DNA of 64,000 nucleotides from Rhizobium johnstonii 3841 (GCF_000009265.1 NC_008380.1:3353501-3417500), one strand, 5' to 3'; positions 40,563-49,913 are shown, numbered from the stretch's first letter. Numbers and translations are program-made. The notes: generated from the sequence alone by a model not told the origin.

Positions 40563-42566
40563 TTGCTTAACAACGACTTGCACGCGCCTGGTAAGGCGGG
40601 TGAACAGGATCGCCGCGATGGCCATACACCCGGGAACCGCTTTCTCGGCCGCGTCGTTGCATGCAGCGGGTCGCGGGCCACCATCGCCGCCGTCGCCGAA
40701 CAGGGCGGCACCGATCTGACCGAACTGTGGTCCGTGGGCCGGCTGATTTCGATCAGCGTCGGCCGCAACCGCGTCGTCGCCCTCGTCTATCAGATGAACA
40801 CCGGCAGTCATGCCTGGGGCGAAGGCGAAGACAATACGTTCAGGATCGAGACCGAGCTGCTTGGCGAAGTCCGTGTCGACGAGGACGGGCGCGAGGAATT
40901 CTCGACCGGCATCTCGCGTTATCCCTATCTCGGCGCCATCGCCCACCGCATCCGATCCGCCGACCTGATGCGCATCTACGATGCCGGCGAAGGTACGACC
41001 GCCGTCATCGGCAAGCTGACGCAGGACGAAAGCATCGATGCGGCGATCCATATCCCCTCAATGCTCTCCAAGCATTTCGCCGTCGTCGGCTCCACCGGCG
41101 TCGGCAAGTCGACGGCCGTGTCGCTGCTCCTGCACAAGGCGATCGCGGCGGACCCGAAGCTGCGTGTCCTGATCCTCGATCCGCATAACGAATTCGCCGC
41201 CGCATTTCCTCAGCACGCCGTCACCATCGATACCGATACGCTCGACCTGCCCTTCTGGCTGATGCGGCTTGAGGAGTTCGCCGAAGTCGTGTTTCGCGGC
41301 CGCCCGCCGGTGCCCGAAGAGCTCGACATGCTGCGCGATATCCTGCCGGAAGCCAAGCGCGCCTTCCGCGGCAGCGACAATTCGCTGGTCCGCCGCACGA
41401 CGGAAAAAAGCTCGATTACCGCCGATACGCCGGTTCCCTACCGCATGGCCGATCTGCTGGCGCTGATCGACGAGCGCATCGGCCGCCTGGAAGGCCGCTC
41501 GGAAAAGCCCTTCCTGCGGTCGCTGAAGATGCGCCTCATCGCTGCGATCAACGATCCGCGCTATCACTTCATGTTCTCCAACAACACGATCAGCGACACG
41601 ATCACCGAAACCATCGCGCAGATCTTCCGCATCCCCGGCGAGAACCGGCCGATCTGCACTTTCCAGCTTGCCGGCATTCCCTCCGAGGTCGTCAATTCTG
41701 TCGCCTCCGTACTCTGCCGCATGGCCTTCGAGGTGGCGCTGTGGAGCGACGGCGCCATCCACATGCTCGTCGTCTGCGAGGAAGCTCACCGTTATATCCC
41801 CTCCGATCCGAGCCTCGGCTTCGTGCCGACGCGCCAGGCGATCGCCCGCATCGCCAAGGAGGGCCGCAAATACGGCGTCTCGCTGGGCATCATCACTCAG
41901 CGGCCGGGCGAGCTCGACCAGACGATCCTGTCGCAATGTTCGACACTCTTTGCCATGCGCCTTGCCAACGACCGAGACCAGGAAATCATCCGCTCGGCCA
42001 TTCCGAACTCGTCGATCTCGACGACCAGCTTCATCTCCTCGATCGGCAATGGCGAAGCGATCGCCTTCGGCGAGGCGATCAGCGTGCCGATGCGCATGCG
42101 TTTTTCCCGCGTCGACGAAAAGCTCTTGCCGAAGGCGAGCAGCGCCAACAGCAAGAACAGCGAAGAAGATCCGGATACGGTCGATCTGCGCAAGATCGTC
42201 ACCCGCATGCGGGCGGTGACCGTCGGACCCGACATTTCGAATTTCCAGCAGAACTATGCCGCGTCCGTGGCAGACTTCGACGAGGCTGATCCAGCCGACG
42301 AAGATCTCGACGCGAAGCCCTACGCGCCGCCCGCCTCTTCCGCCGCGCCGCCCGCCTCCGCACCGCTCGAATCCTACCGCCGCGAACTGCTGCCGCAGAC
42401 ACCGCGGCTGGACCCGGCTACGTCACCCGCGATCGATCCCAGACTGGATGCGCTCCGCCGTGAGATGCGCCGCGATGAGCCGGTCTTTCCCCGACCGGCA
42501 CCGCCGGGAACCAGCCCGCCGTCTCCCGCCGGGAGCCCGGCACCTCGCTGCGCGAAAGCATCCTGA
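40563..42566 (+). CDS. HerA-like DNA-translocase ATPase, apparent C-terminal frameshift
   Basis: This protein has a HAS-barrel-like N-terminus (about residues 20-120), Walker A VGSTGVGKST (about 174-183) and Walker B LVVCEEAH (about 402-409). ITQRPGELDQTILSQC follows. This is the HerA/FtsK hexameric ATPase pattern, which in other organisms works with NurA in end resection. TTG 40563 with GGAG eight bases upstream is the best start. The Pro-rich tail ends at 42566, but the next frame continues GTSLRESILKKPLSSLYNKD to a stop at 42601, which suggests a one-base loss near 42506. No NurA gene is adjacent. Confidence 0.8.
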   Translation: MLNNDLHAPGKAGEQDRRDGHTPGNRFLGRVVACSGSRATIAAVAEQGGTDLTELWSVGRLISISVGRNRVVALVYQMNTGSHAWGEGEDNTFRIETELLGEVRVDEDGREEFSTGISRYPYLGAIAHRIRSADLMRIYDAGEGTTAVIGKLTQDESIDAAIHIPSMLSKHFAVVGSTGVGKSTAVSLLLHKAIAADPKLRVLILDPHNEFAAAFPQHAVTIDTDTLDLPFWLMRLEEFAEVVFRGRPPVPEELDMLRDILPEAKRAFRGSDNSLVRRTTEKSSITADTPVPYRMADLLALIDERIGRLEGRSEKPFLRSLKMRLIAAINDPRYHFMFSNNTISDTITETIAQIFRIPGENRPICTFQLAGIPSEVVNSVASVLCRMAFEVALWSDGAIHMLVVCEEAHRYIPSDPSLGFVPTRQAIARIAKEGRKYGVSLGIITQRPGELDQTILSQCSTLFAMRLANDRDQEIIRSAIPNSSISTTSFISSIGNGEAIAFGEAISVPMRMRFSRVDEKLLPKASSANSKNSEEDPDTVDLRKIVTRMRAVTVGPDISNFQQNYAASVADFDEADPADEDLDAKPYAPPASSAAPPASAPLESYRRELLPQTPRLDPATSPAIDPRLDALRREMRRDEPVFPRPAPPGTSPPSPAGSPAPRCAKAS

Positions 42567-42585
42567 AAAAGCCGCTGAGCAGCCT

Positions 42586-43512
42586 CTACAACAAGGATTG
42601 AGGCTTCAGCTCGCTCTCCAGAGCGATCAGAGGCTCGACGGCGTCGAGCACCTGTTGCCGGTCCATCGGCCCGAGCGGCAAGAGAGGGCATGGGAGCTCT
42701 GCCCTGGCGAGGGAGAGAAGGTCGACCAGCGTATAGACCACGCGAAGGCTTCCAAACGCCTTGAACGTTTGCCAGAGCGGCTCGAGAAGACCATCGAGCC
42801 GACGCACTTCGCCGCCCTCGCCTGCAATCGCGGCCCTGGTCAGGGCAAGGGCGACGCGCGGAAGCACGCCGCCAATGACGCTGTACCAGGCGTCGGCACC
42901 TGAAAGCAGCGCTTCGGCCGCGCCCCAGTCGCCGCTGTAGCCGATCGCAAGCCTCGTCTTCTCTCGCAATGCCGCCAGCTCGCCTGCGAAATCGCCGTCA
43001 GCAGGCAGAGGCATCTTCACGGCCCTGATCGTCTCGATATGGGATAGGCGCTGCAGAAGATCCCGGCTGAAGGTGAAGTGGGTCGTGCCGGGATTGTTGT
43101 AGATACAAAGCGGTAGCTTCGCCGCCTCGGTGACCGCCAGGAAATGCTCGTAGGCTTCGTCCTGGGTCAGCGGCGTGTAGGACACCGGCGCAAGCAGAAG
43201 CGCATCTGCACCAGCGGCCTCCGCATCCCTCGCTAGGCTCCGGGCGTGGTCTGTCCTCAGAGCACCGGCACCGACGACGATGGGAACGCGACCGCGAACG
43301 CACTCGACCGCAGCCTCGACGGCTCGCCGTCGCTCCTCGCGTGTGAGAAAGGCATAGATCCCGGTGCTGCCGAGAAGGCCTATCGAAGCGACGCCTGCAT
43401 CACACAGGCGTTCCAACAGGCGGCCGAGGGCTTCGGTGTCGACCCGGCCATCCCTATCGGCGGGCGTGGGCGGAAAGGCCGAAAGACCATGAAACGGAGA
43501 AGCGACAGACAT
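42586..43512 (-). CDS. Dihydrodipicolinate synthase/N-acetylneuraminate lyase family protein
   Basis: This 308-residue class I aldolase-fold protein has LGSTGIYAFLTREER (in the place of the GTTGE motif), VVGAGALRTDHAR, APVSYTPLTQDEAYEHF, CIYNNPGTTHF (with the catalytic Tyr) and IRAVKMP, where K is the Schiff-base lysine. Sequence differs enough from true DapA that lysine synthesis is not assumed. It lies 21 bases after a LysE-type exporter in the same direction, so both are probably one operon near a MocR gene. Substrate unknown. Confidence 0.83.
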   Translation of the reverse strand: MSVASPFHGLSAFPPTPADRDGRVDTEALGRLLERLCDAGVASIGLLGSTGIYAFLTREERRRAVEAAVECVRGRVPIVVGAGALRTDHARSLARDAEAAGADALLLAPVSYTPLTQDEAYEHFLAVTEAAKLPLCIYNNPGTTHFTFSRDLLQRLSHIETIRAVKMPLPADGDFAGELAALREKTRLAIGYSGDWGAAEALLSGADAWYSVIGGVLPRVALALTRAAIAGEGGEVRRLDGLLEPLWQTFKAFGSLRVVYTLVDLLSLARAELPCPLLPLGPMDRQQVLDAVEPLIALESELKPQSLL

Positions 43513-43533
43513 GATGCGATCCTGAAAATCCGG

Positions 43534-44148
43534 TCAATGTGAGAACAGCAGGCGTGATCCGGCGCCCGCGAAGAAGACGGCGAGACTGCCCTCGATCCAC
43601 CGCCGCGCACGGGCGTAGCCGCGCACCATCGGCGCCGTGGAGAAGAGCACGGCATAGCCGGCAAATATCGAGGTCCCCAAGAGCACGCAGCCGCCGAATG
43701 CCGTGACGGCCATCTCCGGCGAAGCGCCCGGCTTGAGGCCGAGCGACATGATCGCCACCCAGGCCAGAACCGCCTTCGGATTGCCGAGATGCATCAGAAC
43801 GCCGCGACGATAGAGCGCGCCGAGTTGCGCGGCAGGCCGCACGGCCTCGCTTGCCGGCCTATCCGGGGCGGCTGCCGAGCGGGCCGCCCTCCAGGCGAGC
43901 CAGAGAAGGTACAATCCGCCTGCGATCTTAAGGAACAGCAGGGCATGGGCATAGCGGACGAGGAGTGTCGAGATGCCGGTGACCGCGACCAGCCCCCAGC
44001 ATGTCGACATCGTTATAACCCCGGCGGCAAAAACCAGCGCCGGTCGCCGCCCTTGCCGCATCGCCACATTCATGATGGCCATGTTGCTTGGTCCGGGACT
44101 GCCTGCAGCGATTGCGTAGGCGATGTAGACGACGACAAGATCCTGCAT
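43534..44148 (-). CDS. LysE/RhtB-family exporter
   Basis: This 204-residue membrane protein has the family opening AYAIAAGSPGPSNMAIMNVAM (residues about 9-29), five to six hydrophobic segments and HLGNPKAVLAWVAIMS. It probably exports an amino acid or related solute. It is divergent from a MocR-type regulator, a common control arrangement, and cotranscribed with a DapA-family gene. The two together hint at metabolism or detoxification of an amino acid or oxo-acid. Confidence 0.87.
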   Translation of the reverse strand: MQDLVVVYIAYAIAAGSPGPSNMAIMNVAMRQGRRPALVFAAGVITMSTCWGLVAVTGISTLLVRYAHALLFLKIAGGLYLLWLAWRAARSAAAPDRPASEAVRPAAQLGALYRRGVLMHLGNPKAVLAWVAIMSLGLKPGASPEMAVTAFGGCVLLGTSIFAGYAVLFSTAPMVRGYARARRWIEGSLAVFFAGAGSRLLFSH

Positions 44149-44248
44149 TTACCTGTTTCCAGAAGTTTGCGCTCACGCACGGCACAACCCCAAAGACGAA
44201 GAATGCGCGATCGGGGAGCCGCCAATTGGCTTCCTTTTCCTCAAAAAC

Positions 44249-44291
44249 TGGTCCATCATGAAGCACCATTTTCGATAATTTCAATAGACCA
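44249..44291. promoter_or_regulatory. TGGTC/GACCA half-sites in the LysE-MocR spacer
   Basis: TGGTC at 44249 and GACCA at 44287-44291 are opposed half-sites about 33 bases apart in the divergent promoter. MocR regulators often bind such separated sites. Weak evidence. Confidence 0.3.
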
Positions 44292-44298
44292 TTTTGCG

Positions 44299-45807
44299 AT
44301 GTCCAAACGGCGAAGCATCATCGAGATACCATCGCTGAACGCTATCGATCGAACGGCCAATGTCGGTCGCCAGCTTGCGCAGGCCCTGCGCAACGCAATC
44401 GCCCGCGGTGAGCTGAGGTCGGGAGAACGCCTTCCGTCGACGCGTAGCCTTGCGGCTTCGCTGAAGATCGCGCGCGGCACTGTCGTCGAGGTGTTCGATC
44501 AGTTGACCGCCGAAGGCTATCTCCAAGCGCGGGTCGGATCCGGAACCCGTGTTGCCGCCGATCTGATCGACGCAACGCCGGCGCTCCCGCCTCAGCCGGC
44601 AGTGCCGTCAAGCGCGGATGCTGTCGACTTGCCTTCCCAGGCTGCCCGGCTGATCGCCATCGCCCGCGCGCTCACCCCTCACCCGCCCGTTCCCTTCGCC
44701 ATCGCCGTCCCGGCTTGCGGTATTGCGCCCGACGACAACTGGCGCCGTCTCGGCAATCGCGTGCGCGCGTCGCGACAGGCCGCACCCTCGGGTTACCACG
44801 ATCCTATGGGTTTGCTCGAACTCAGGCTTGCCATTGCCGACCATGTCCGCCGCGCACGGGCCGTTCATTGTGAGCCGGAACAGGTCATCGTCACGTCAGG
44901 CACCCAGCAAGGCCTCTATATGGCAGGCCGGGTACTTCTCTCGCGTGACGATGCGGTATGGGCCGAGGACCCGGCCTATCCCGGCCTGACGGCGGTGCTC
45001 GATGATCTCGGCGTCCGGACGCACCGCCTGCCGGTCGATGTACAGGGAATGAATGTCGAACGCGGCCTCGAGCTATGCCCGCAGGCGCGCGCGGCATTCG
45101 TGACCCCTTCGCACCAATATCCGATCGGGATGCCGCTCAGCATGGCTCGGCGCAATTCCTTGATCACCTGGGCCGACCAAAATCGCGCCTGGATCGTCGA
45201 AGACGACTACGACAGCGAGCTGCGTTATGCCGGACACCCCTTTCCCTCGATGCAGGGATTGCGTCCCTCACGCGTCATCTATCTCGGCACGTTCAGCAAG
45301 GTGCTCTTTCCTTCCCTGCGCCTCGGCTACGTGATCGCCCCTCCTCCCCTCGCAGAAGCCTTTGCCGGCGCCCGCGCCATTCTCGACCGGCATTCGCCGA
45401 TCGCCGAACAGCATGTTCTGGCGGCCTATATGCGGGAAGGCTATTTCGAAGCGCATATCCGGCGCATCCGCGGCCTCTATGCCGAGCGCCGCGCTGTTCT
45501 GCTTACGGCGCTCGATCGGGTCTTGCCTGAGGGCTGCGGCGTGCAGCAGAGCGACCACGGCATGCATATTCTTCTATGGCTGCCCGAGGAGGTCGACGAC
45601 GTGCAACTCGCAGCCCGCGCCCTCTCGGCCGGCCTCGCCGTGCGGGCGATCTCCCCGATGTATGCCGCCCAGCCGGCGCGCCCCGGCTTGATGCTGGGCT
45701 TCGGCGGATTTCTGCCGGACCAGCTGCAGGCGGCGGTCGGCGAACTCGTCAAACTGCTGAGCCAGCAGATGCCTCAAGCGGGAGGCCCGCAACAAGCTGA
45801 AGCCTAA
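44299..45807 (+). CDS. MocR-type regulator (GntR winged helix plus aminotransferase domain)
   Basis: This 502-residue protein has a GntR-type winged HTH at residues about 20-85 (LRSGERLPSTRSLAASLKIARGTV, then FDQLTAEGYLQARVGSGT). A fold-type I aminotransferase domain follows, with TSGTQQGLYMA, PSHQYPIGMPLS, VEDDYDSELRY and YLGTFSKVLFPSLRLGY, where SK is the PLP lysine. MocR proteins use PLP with an amine or amino acid as effector. It is divergent from the LysE-DapA-like operon and probably controls it. The 3' end overlaps miaA by 4 bases. Confidence 0.9.
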   Translation: MSKRRSIIEIPSLNAIDRTANVGRQLAQALRNAIARGELRSGERLPSTRSLAASLKIARGTVVEVFDQLTAEGYLQARVGSGTRVAADLIDATPALPPQPAVPSSADAVDLPSQAARLIAIARALTPHPPVPFAIAVPACGIAPDDNWRRLGNRVRASRQAAPSGYHDPMGLLELRLAIADHVRRARAVHCEPEQVIVTSGTQQGLYMAGRVLLSRDDAVWAEDPAYPGLTAVLDDLGVRTHRLPVDVQGMNVERGLELCPQARAAFVTPSHQYPIGMPLSMARRNSLITWADQNRAWIVEDDYDSELRYAGHPFPSMQGLRPSRVIYLGTFSKVLFPSLRLGYVIAPPPLAEAFAGARAILDRHSPIAEQHVLAAYMREGYFEAHIRRIRGLYAERRAVLLTALDRVLPEGCGVQQSDHGMHILLWLPEEVDDVQLAARALSAGLAVRAISPMYAAQPARPGLMLGFGGFLPDQLQAAVGELVKLLSQQMPQAGGPQQAEA

Positions 45808-46697
45808 ACTGTCAGCCGTTCCCAGCTATCGTCCATCTGGTTGCGGAACCATGTCATTTGCCGCTTGGCATATTGCCGCGTCGCCGCAGCACCCTTCTCC
45901 AGCACCTCGCCGCGCGTCATCTCGCCCCTGAGCATCGCCACAATCTGCGACACGCCGATTGCCTTCATCACAGGCGCCTCCGCCGGCATGTCGAGCGCAA
46001 GCAGCGCCCGTACCTCGTCTTCAGCACCTTGCTGCAGCATCTTTTCGAAACGCCCGTTGATGCGCTGATGCAGCACCGCCCTGTCCGGCAGCACGACGAT
46101 CTTTCGGGCCTCAGCCGCGTCGATGATCACCGGTCCCGACCGGCCCTGGAAATCGGCGATCGACCGCCCCGTCGCCTTCATCACTTCGAGCGCCCGGACG
46201 ATGCGCTGTCCGTCCTGGCGGTTGAGGCTTGCCGCCATGGCGGGATCGGCCACGGCGAGTTCGGCATGGAGCCCGTCCGGGCCCTCTTGCAGCAGCCGCG
46301 TCCTGAGTTTTTCCCGCAGCGTCTCCGGTATCTCCGGCATATCGGAAAGACCGCCGGTCAGCGCCTTGAAATAAAGTCCGGTACCGCCGACGAAGACCGG
46401 CAGCCGTCCTGCGTCCCTCAGCGCTGGCAGCAGCGCCGAGACATCCCGCAGCCAAGCGCCTGTGGAATAGGCTGCACCTGCCGGCACGTGGCCGTAAAGA
46501 TGATGCGGCACGCCCTGCATCTCCTCCTTCGAGGGGCGCGCGGTCAGGACCCTCAGCGTGTCATAGACCTGCATGCTGTCGGCGTTGACAACCGCGCCGT
46601 CATGGCGCTTCGCCAATTCGACGGCGAGCGCGGACTTGCCGCTGGCGGTTGGCCCGGTTATCAGGATCGCGTTCACTGTGCTCAGAAGGTTTTCCAT
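45804..46697 (-). CDS. miaA: tRNA dimethylallyltransferase
   Basis: This protein of about 297 residues adds a dimethylallyl group to A37 of tRNAs reading UNN codons. It has the P-loop LITGPTASGKSALAVELA, NADSMQVY, the specificity segment PHHLYGHVPAG, VFVGGTGLYFKAL and a C-terminal RQYAKRQMTWFRNQ. The start is MENLLSTVN (46697) or the adjacent ATG 46700; GAGGG upstream favours 46697. Its start touches the divergent serB start. Confidence 0.95.
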   Translation of the reverse strand: MENLLSTVNAILITGPTASGKSALAVELAKRHDGAVVNADSMQVYDTLRVLTARPSKEEMQGVPHHLYGHVPAGAAYSTGAWLRDVSALLPALRDAGRLPVFVGGTGLYFKALTGGLSDMPEIPETLREKLRTRLLQEGPDGLHAELAVADPAMAASLNRQDGQRIVRALEVMKATGRSIADFQGRSGPVIIDAAEARKIVVLPDRAVLHQRINGRFEKMLQQGAEDEVRALLALDMPAEAPVMKAIGVSQIVAMLRGEMTRGEVLEKGAAATRQYAKRQMTWFRNQMDDSWERLTV

Positions 46698-46698
46698 C

Positions 46699-47589
46699 AT
46701 GGCCCTCGTTGCCACGCTTGTTGCCAATCCGTCAAATCCCGTGCTGACACCCGAGATCGCCGAGCAGGCGGCCGAGGCCGTGAAGGCTTCCGGCCTCTAC
46801 TGGCTGGCAGATGGCGTTGCCTGCGACATCGCGCTGCGCGACGGCACCGATGCGCAAACGGCCGAGGCCAGTATCCTTGCCGTCATATCAGGCGCGCCCA
46901 TCGACCTCGTTATCCAGGAGCAGGAGACCCGCCGCAAGAAGTTGCTGATCGCCGATATGGATTCGACGATGATAGGCCAGGAATGCATCGATGAACTCGC
47001 TGCCGAAGTCGGCCTGAAGGAGAAGGTTGCCACCATCACTGCCCGAGCCATGAACGGCGAGATCGCTTTCGAACCGGCCCTGCGTGAGCGTGTCGCCCTG
47101 CTGAAGGGGCTGCCGATATCGGTCGTCGACGAGGTTATCGCCAAGCGCATCACGCTCACCGCGGGCGGGCCGGAACTGATCGCCACCATGAAGTCGAAAG
47201 GCCATTACACCGCGCTCGTCTCCGGCGGCTTCACCGTCTTCACCAGCCGCATCGCCGCCGCCCTCGGCTTCGACGAGAACCGTGCCAACACGCTGCTCGA
47301 AGACGGCGGCATCCTCTCCGGCTTCGTCGCCGAACCGATCCTCGGCAAACAGGCGAAAGTCGATTCGTTGAACGAAATTGCGGCAAGCCTCGGCATTTCG
47401 CCGGAAGAAGCGATCGCCGTCGGTGACGGCGCCAACGATCTCGGCATGCTGCACCTTGCCGGCTCCGGCGTCGCGCTCCACGCCAAGCCCGCTGTTGCCG
47501 CCGAAGCGCGGATGCGCATCAACCACGGCGACTTGACCGCCCTGCTTTATATCCAGGGCTACCGGAAGACGGATTTCATTTCCCGATGA
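46699..47589 (+). CDS. serB: Phosphoserine phosphatase
   Basis: This 296-residue HAD hydrolase carries out the last step of serine synthesis. Motif I is LIADMDSTMIGQECID with the nucleophile Asp (about residue 88), VSGGFTVFTSR is motif II and VGDGANDLGML is motif III/IV. An N-terminal region of about 75 residues resembles the ACT-like extension of SerB. ATG 46699 lies in the same CATCATGG that begins miaA on the other strand; GAAGG upstream is the ribosome site. Adjacent to a brnTA module. Confidence 0.95.
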   Translation: MALVATLVANPSNPVLTPEIAEQAAEAVKASGLYWLADGVACDIALRDGTDAQTAEASILAVISGAPIDLVIQEQETRRKKLLIADMDSTMIGQECIDELAAEVGLKEKVATITARAMNGEIAFEPALRERVALLKGLPISVVDEVIAKRITLTAGGPELIATMKSKGHYTALVSGGFTVFTSRIAAALGFDENRANTLLEDGGILSGFVAEPILGKQAKVDSLNEIAASLGISPEEAIAVGDGANDLGMLHLAGSGVALHAKPAVAAEARMRINHGDLTALLYIQGYRKTDFISR

Positions 47590-47608
47590 TCTCTTAAAAT
47601 TTACAAAT

Positions 47609-47620
47609 TTGTACGTACAA
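47609..47620. promoter_or_regulatory. 12-bp palindrome upstream of brnT, probable BrnA operator
   Basis: TTGTACGTACAA is a perfect palindrome 17 bases before the brnT start in an AT-rich promoter stretch. BrnTA modules are autoregulated by the BrnA antitoxin. Confidence 0.55.
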
Positions 47621-47636
47621 TTTTGTTGGATAGCAC

Positions 47637-47929
47637 ATGCCACGGTTTCAATGGAACGACGAGAAAAACCGAACCAACAAGGCCAAGCATAGCGTATCCT
47701 TCGAGACGGCGTGCCTGATCTGGAATGATCCGCAGTTTCTTCTCATTCCGGACGCGGTTTATGACGGCGAACAAAGATGCTGGCGATCGGCACCGTGGGT
47801 TTGGTGACTGTACTGGTTGCCGTCCATGTCATCCACGATGCCGAGGATGGAGAGACCATTCGAGTGATCAGCGCTCGAAAGGCGACATCGCACGAGAGAA
47901 GACGATATGAGCAATGGACCCTTGACTGA
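47637..47929 (+). pseudogene. brnT: BrnT toxin gene with a single-base frameshift
   Basis: The first frame reads MPRFQWNDEKNRTNKAKHSV, SFETACLIWNDPQF and DAVYDGEQR, then goes wrong. The frame one base away resumes with LAIGTVGLVTVLVAVHV, DGETIRVISARKATSHERRR and YEQW to a stop at 47929. Joined, the two halves make a normal-length BrnT RNase toxin of about 97 residues. One missing base near 47779 (TGG to TG) restores the frame. The antitoxin gene beside it is intact. Confidence 0.75.
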
Positions 47930-48194
47930 CGCACAGCTCGCCGAACTCCAGGCACTGGAGAAGCTTTCCGACGAGGATATTGACACCGGCGACATTCCTG
48001 AGATCACCGACGAACAGTGGCGCCTTGCCCGCAAGGGCAATTTGTACCGGCCGCTGAAGCAATCGGTGACCATCCGCGTAGACGCCGATATCCTAGACTG
48101 GTTCAAGAGCCATGCGGGCGGTCGCGGCTACCAGACGGATATCAATGCCGCGCTGCGCACCCACATCGCCAGGCATCAAAAAGAGAGCGGCTGA
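47907..48194 (+). CDS. brnA: BrnA antitoxin
   Basis: This 95-residue protein has an acidic N-terminal part that would neutralise BrnT, and a C-terminal ribbon-helix-helix: YRPLKQSVTIRVDADILDWF, then GYQTDINAALRTHI. It overlaps the end of brnT by 23 bases, the standard brnT-brnA order. With its toxin frameshifted, it may persist as a solitary autorepressor or as protection against related toxins. Confidence 0.87.
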   Translation: MSNGPLTDAQLAELQALEKLSDEDIDTGDIPEITDEQWRLARKGNLYRPLKQSVTIRVDADILDWFKSHAGGRGYQTDINAALRTHIARHQKESG

Positions 48195-48209
48195 CCGCTT
48201 CTCTTTCGC

Positions 48210-49913
48210 TTATTCCATCGGCACCGCCACGAACCGCAGATCGCCATTCGCCGATGCGATCATCAGCTGGGCGTTGCGGCGGCCTTCCTGTTTCAGCGCC
48301 TGCACCTTGGCGGCGACCGCATCCGGCGACTTCATGAACTCCTGCGCCACCTCGACAATCACGTCGCCGGGCTTCAGCCCCTTTTCGGCGGAAGCGGAGC
48401 CGGGCGTCACTTCCGTCACGACGACGCCATCGACGCTCTCGGCGATGCCGAAGGCCTTGCGGGTCTCGGCGCTCAACAGCGACAGCGACAGTCCGAGCAC
48501 GTTCTTCGGCGTGGCCGCATCGGGCGACACCTGGCCCTTATGCTGGTCGGGTGTATCAGGTGCGGGCTTGGCCTGATCGCCGGTGTCAGGCTGGTCCATG
48601 TCATTATTCTCGCCGGGATCCGGAGTGATCACACCGTCGTCCTGCGAGCCATCGGGCGCTGAATCGCCGGATGCAGCCGCCTGATCGCTGTCCTCTAGCC
48701 GGCCGAGCTTCACCTTGACGGTCTGCTCCTTGCCGTCGCGCAGCACCACGACGTCGACTTCCTTGCCGACCGTGCTTTCCGCTACGACGCGCGGCAGGTC
48801 GCGCATTTCGCTGACGGTCTTGCCGTCGAATTTCAGAATGACGTCGCCCGCCTTGATCGAGCCGTCGTCGACGGGGCCGCCCTTGATGACGCCGGCAACC
48901 AACGCGCCCTTTGCAGTGTCGAGCCCGAGGCTGTCGGCGATATCGTCGGTCACCGGCTGGATGCGCACGCCGAGCCAGCCGCGCCGCGTCTCGCCATATT
49001 CGCGCAGCTGATCAACGACGCCGGAAGCAAGCTCCGACGGCACCGAGAAGCCGATACCGATCGAGCCGCCGCTCGGCGAAATGATCGCCGTGTTGATGCC
49101 GATCACTTCACCCTTCATGTTGAAGAGCGGGCCGCCAGAATTGCCCTTGTTGATCGCTGCATCCGTCTGGATGAAGTTGTCGTAGGGACCGGCATTGATG
49201 TTGCGGCCACGCCCGGAAATGATGCCCACCGTCACCGAACCGCCGAAGCCGAACGGATTGCCGATCGCCATCACCCAATCGCCGATGCGCATCGTGCTGG
49301 AATCGCCGAATTTCACGGATTTCAGCGGCGTCTTTGGCTCGACCTTCAGCACCGAAAGATCGGTCTTCGTATCGGTGCCGATCAGCTTCGCCTTGAGCTT
49401 CGAACCATTGGCGAAATTGATCTCGATATCGTCGGCGCCCTCGATCACGTGGTTGTTGGTGACGATATAACCGGCCGGATCGATGACGAAACCGGAGCCA
49501 AGCGAGCTGACATTGTGATTGCCGCCCTTGTTGCCCTGCTGCTTGTTGAAGAAGTCGTTGAAGAATTCCTGGAAAGGCGAGCCGTCGGGCGCGCGGGGCG
49601 CCGGGCCTGCGCCCTCGTCATCCTTCACTTTCTGCGAGGTCGAGATGTTGACCACGGCGTCGAGCAGCCCCTCGGCGAGATCGGCGACGGAAGCCGGGCC
49701 GGTGTTGGGCACGGCGGCCTGGATCGGAGCGGTCTGCTGTGGTGCGGCGGGTGCGGGAGGAGTAGGAGCGGGTGCCGTAACCCCGGGTGCGGTCGTCTCA
49801 GGCGCGGTTTGCGCATAGGCAATCCCGCTCACGCCGGCTTGCGCCAGGATTGCGGCGCTGGCCATAAGCGCGAGCGTTCGTCTGATGGGCGAGCGAATCG
49901 TGGGGGCCATCAA
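48210..49913 (-). CDS. degP: Periplasmic serine protease Do (DegP/HtrA family)
   Basis: This 567-residue protein has a signal peptide (ASAAILAQAGVSGIAYAQ) and a Pro/Ala/Thr-rich linker. The trypsin-like domain has the triad in TNNHVIEGADD (His), TDLSVLK (Asp) and GNSGGPLFN (Ser). Two PDZ domains follow (GAPVDDGSIKAGDVILKF-like and EKGLKPGDVIVEV). A Q/D/G-rich insert separates the PDZ domains. It degrades or refolds misfolded envelope proteins. It lies downstream of hflC after a terminator, the usual alphaproteobacterial hflK-hflC-degP order. Confidence 0.94.
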   Translation of the reverse strand: MMAPTIRSPIRRTLALMASAAILAQAGVSGIAYAQTAPETTAPGVTAPAPTPPAPAAPQQTAPIQAAVPNTGPASVADLAEGLLDAVVNISTSQKVKDDEGAGPAPRAPDGSPFQEFFNDFFNKQQGNKGGNHNVSSLGSGFVIDPAGYIVTNNHVIEGADDIEINFANGSKLKAKLIGTDTKTDLSVLKVEPKTPLKSVKFGDSSTMRIGDWVMAIGNPFGFGGSVTVGIISGRGRNINAGPYDNFIQTDAAINKGNSGGPLFNMKGEVIGINTAIISPSGGSIGIGFSVPSELASGVVDQLREYGETRRGWLGVRIQPVTDDIADSLGLDTAKGALVAGVIKGGPVDDGSIKAGDVILKFDGKTVSEMRDLPRVVAESTVGKEVDVVVLRDGKEQTVKVKLGRLEDSDQAAASGDSAPDGSQDDGVITPDPGENNDMDQPDTGDQAKPAPDTPDQHKGQVSPDAATPKNVLGLSLSLLSAETRKAFGIAESVDGVVVTEVTPGSASAEKGLKPGDVIVEVAQEFMKSPDAVAAKVQALKQEGRRNAQLMIASANGDLRFVAVPME

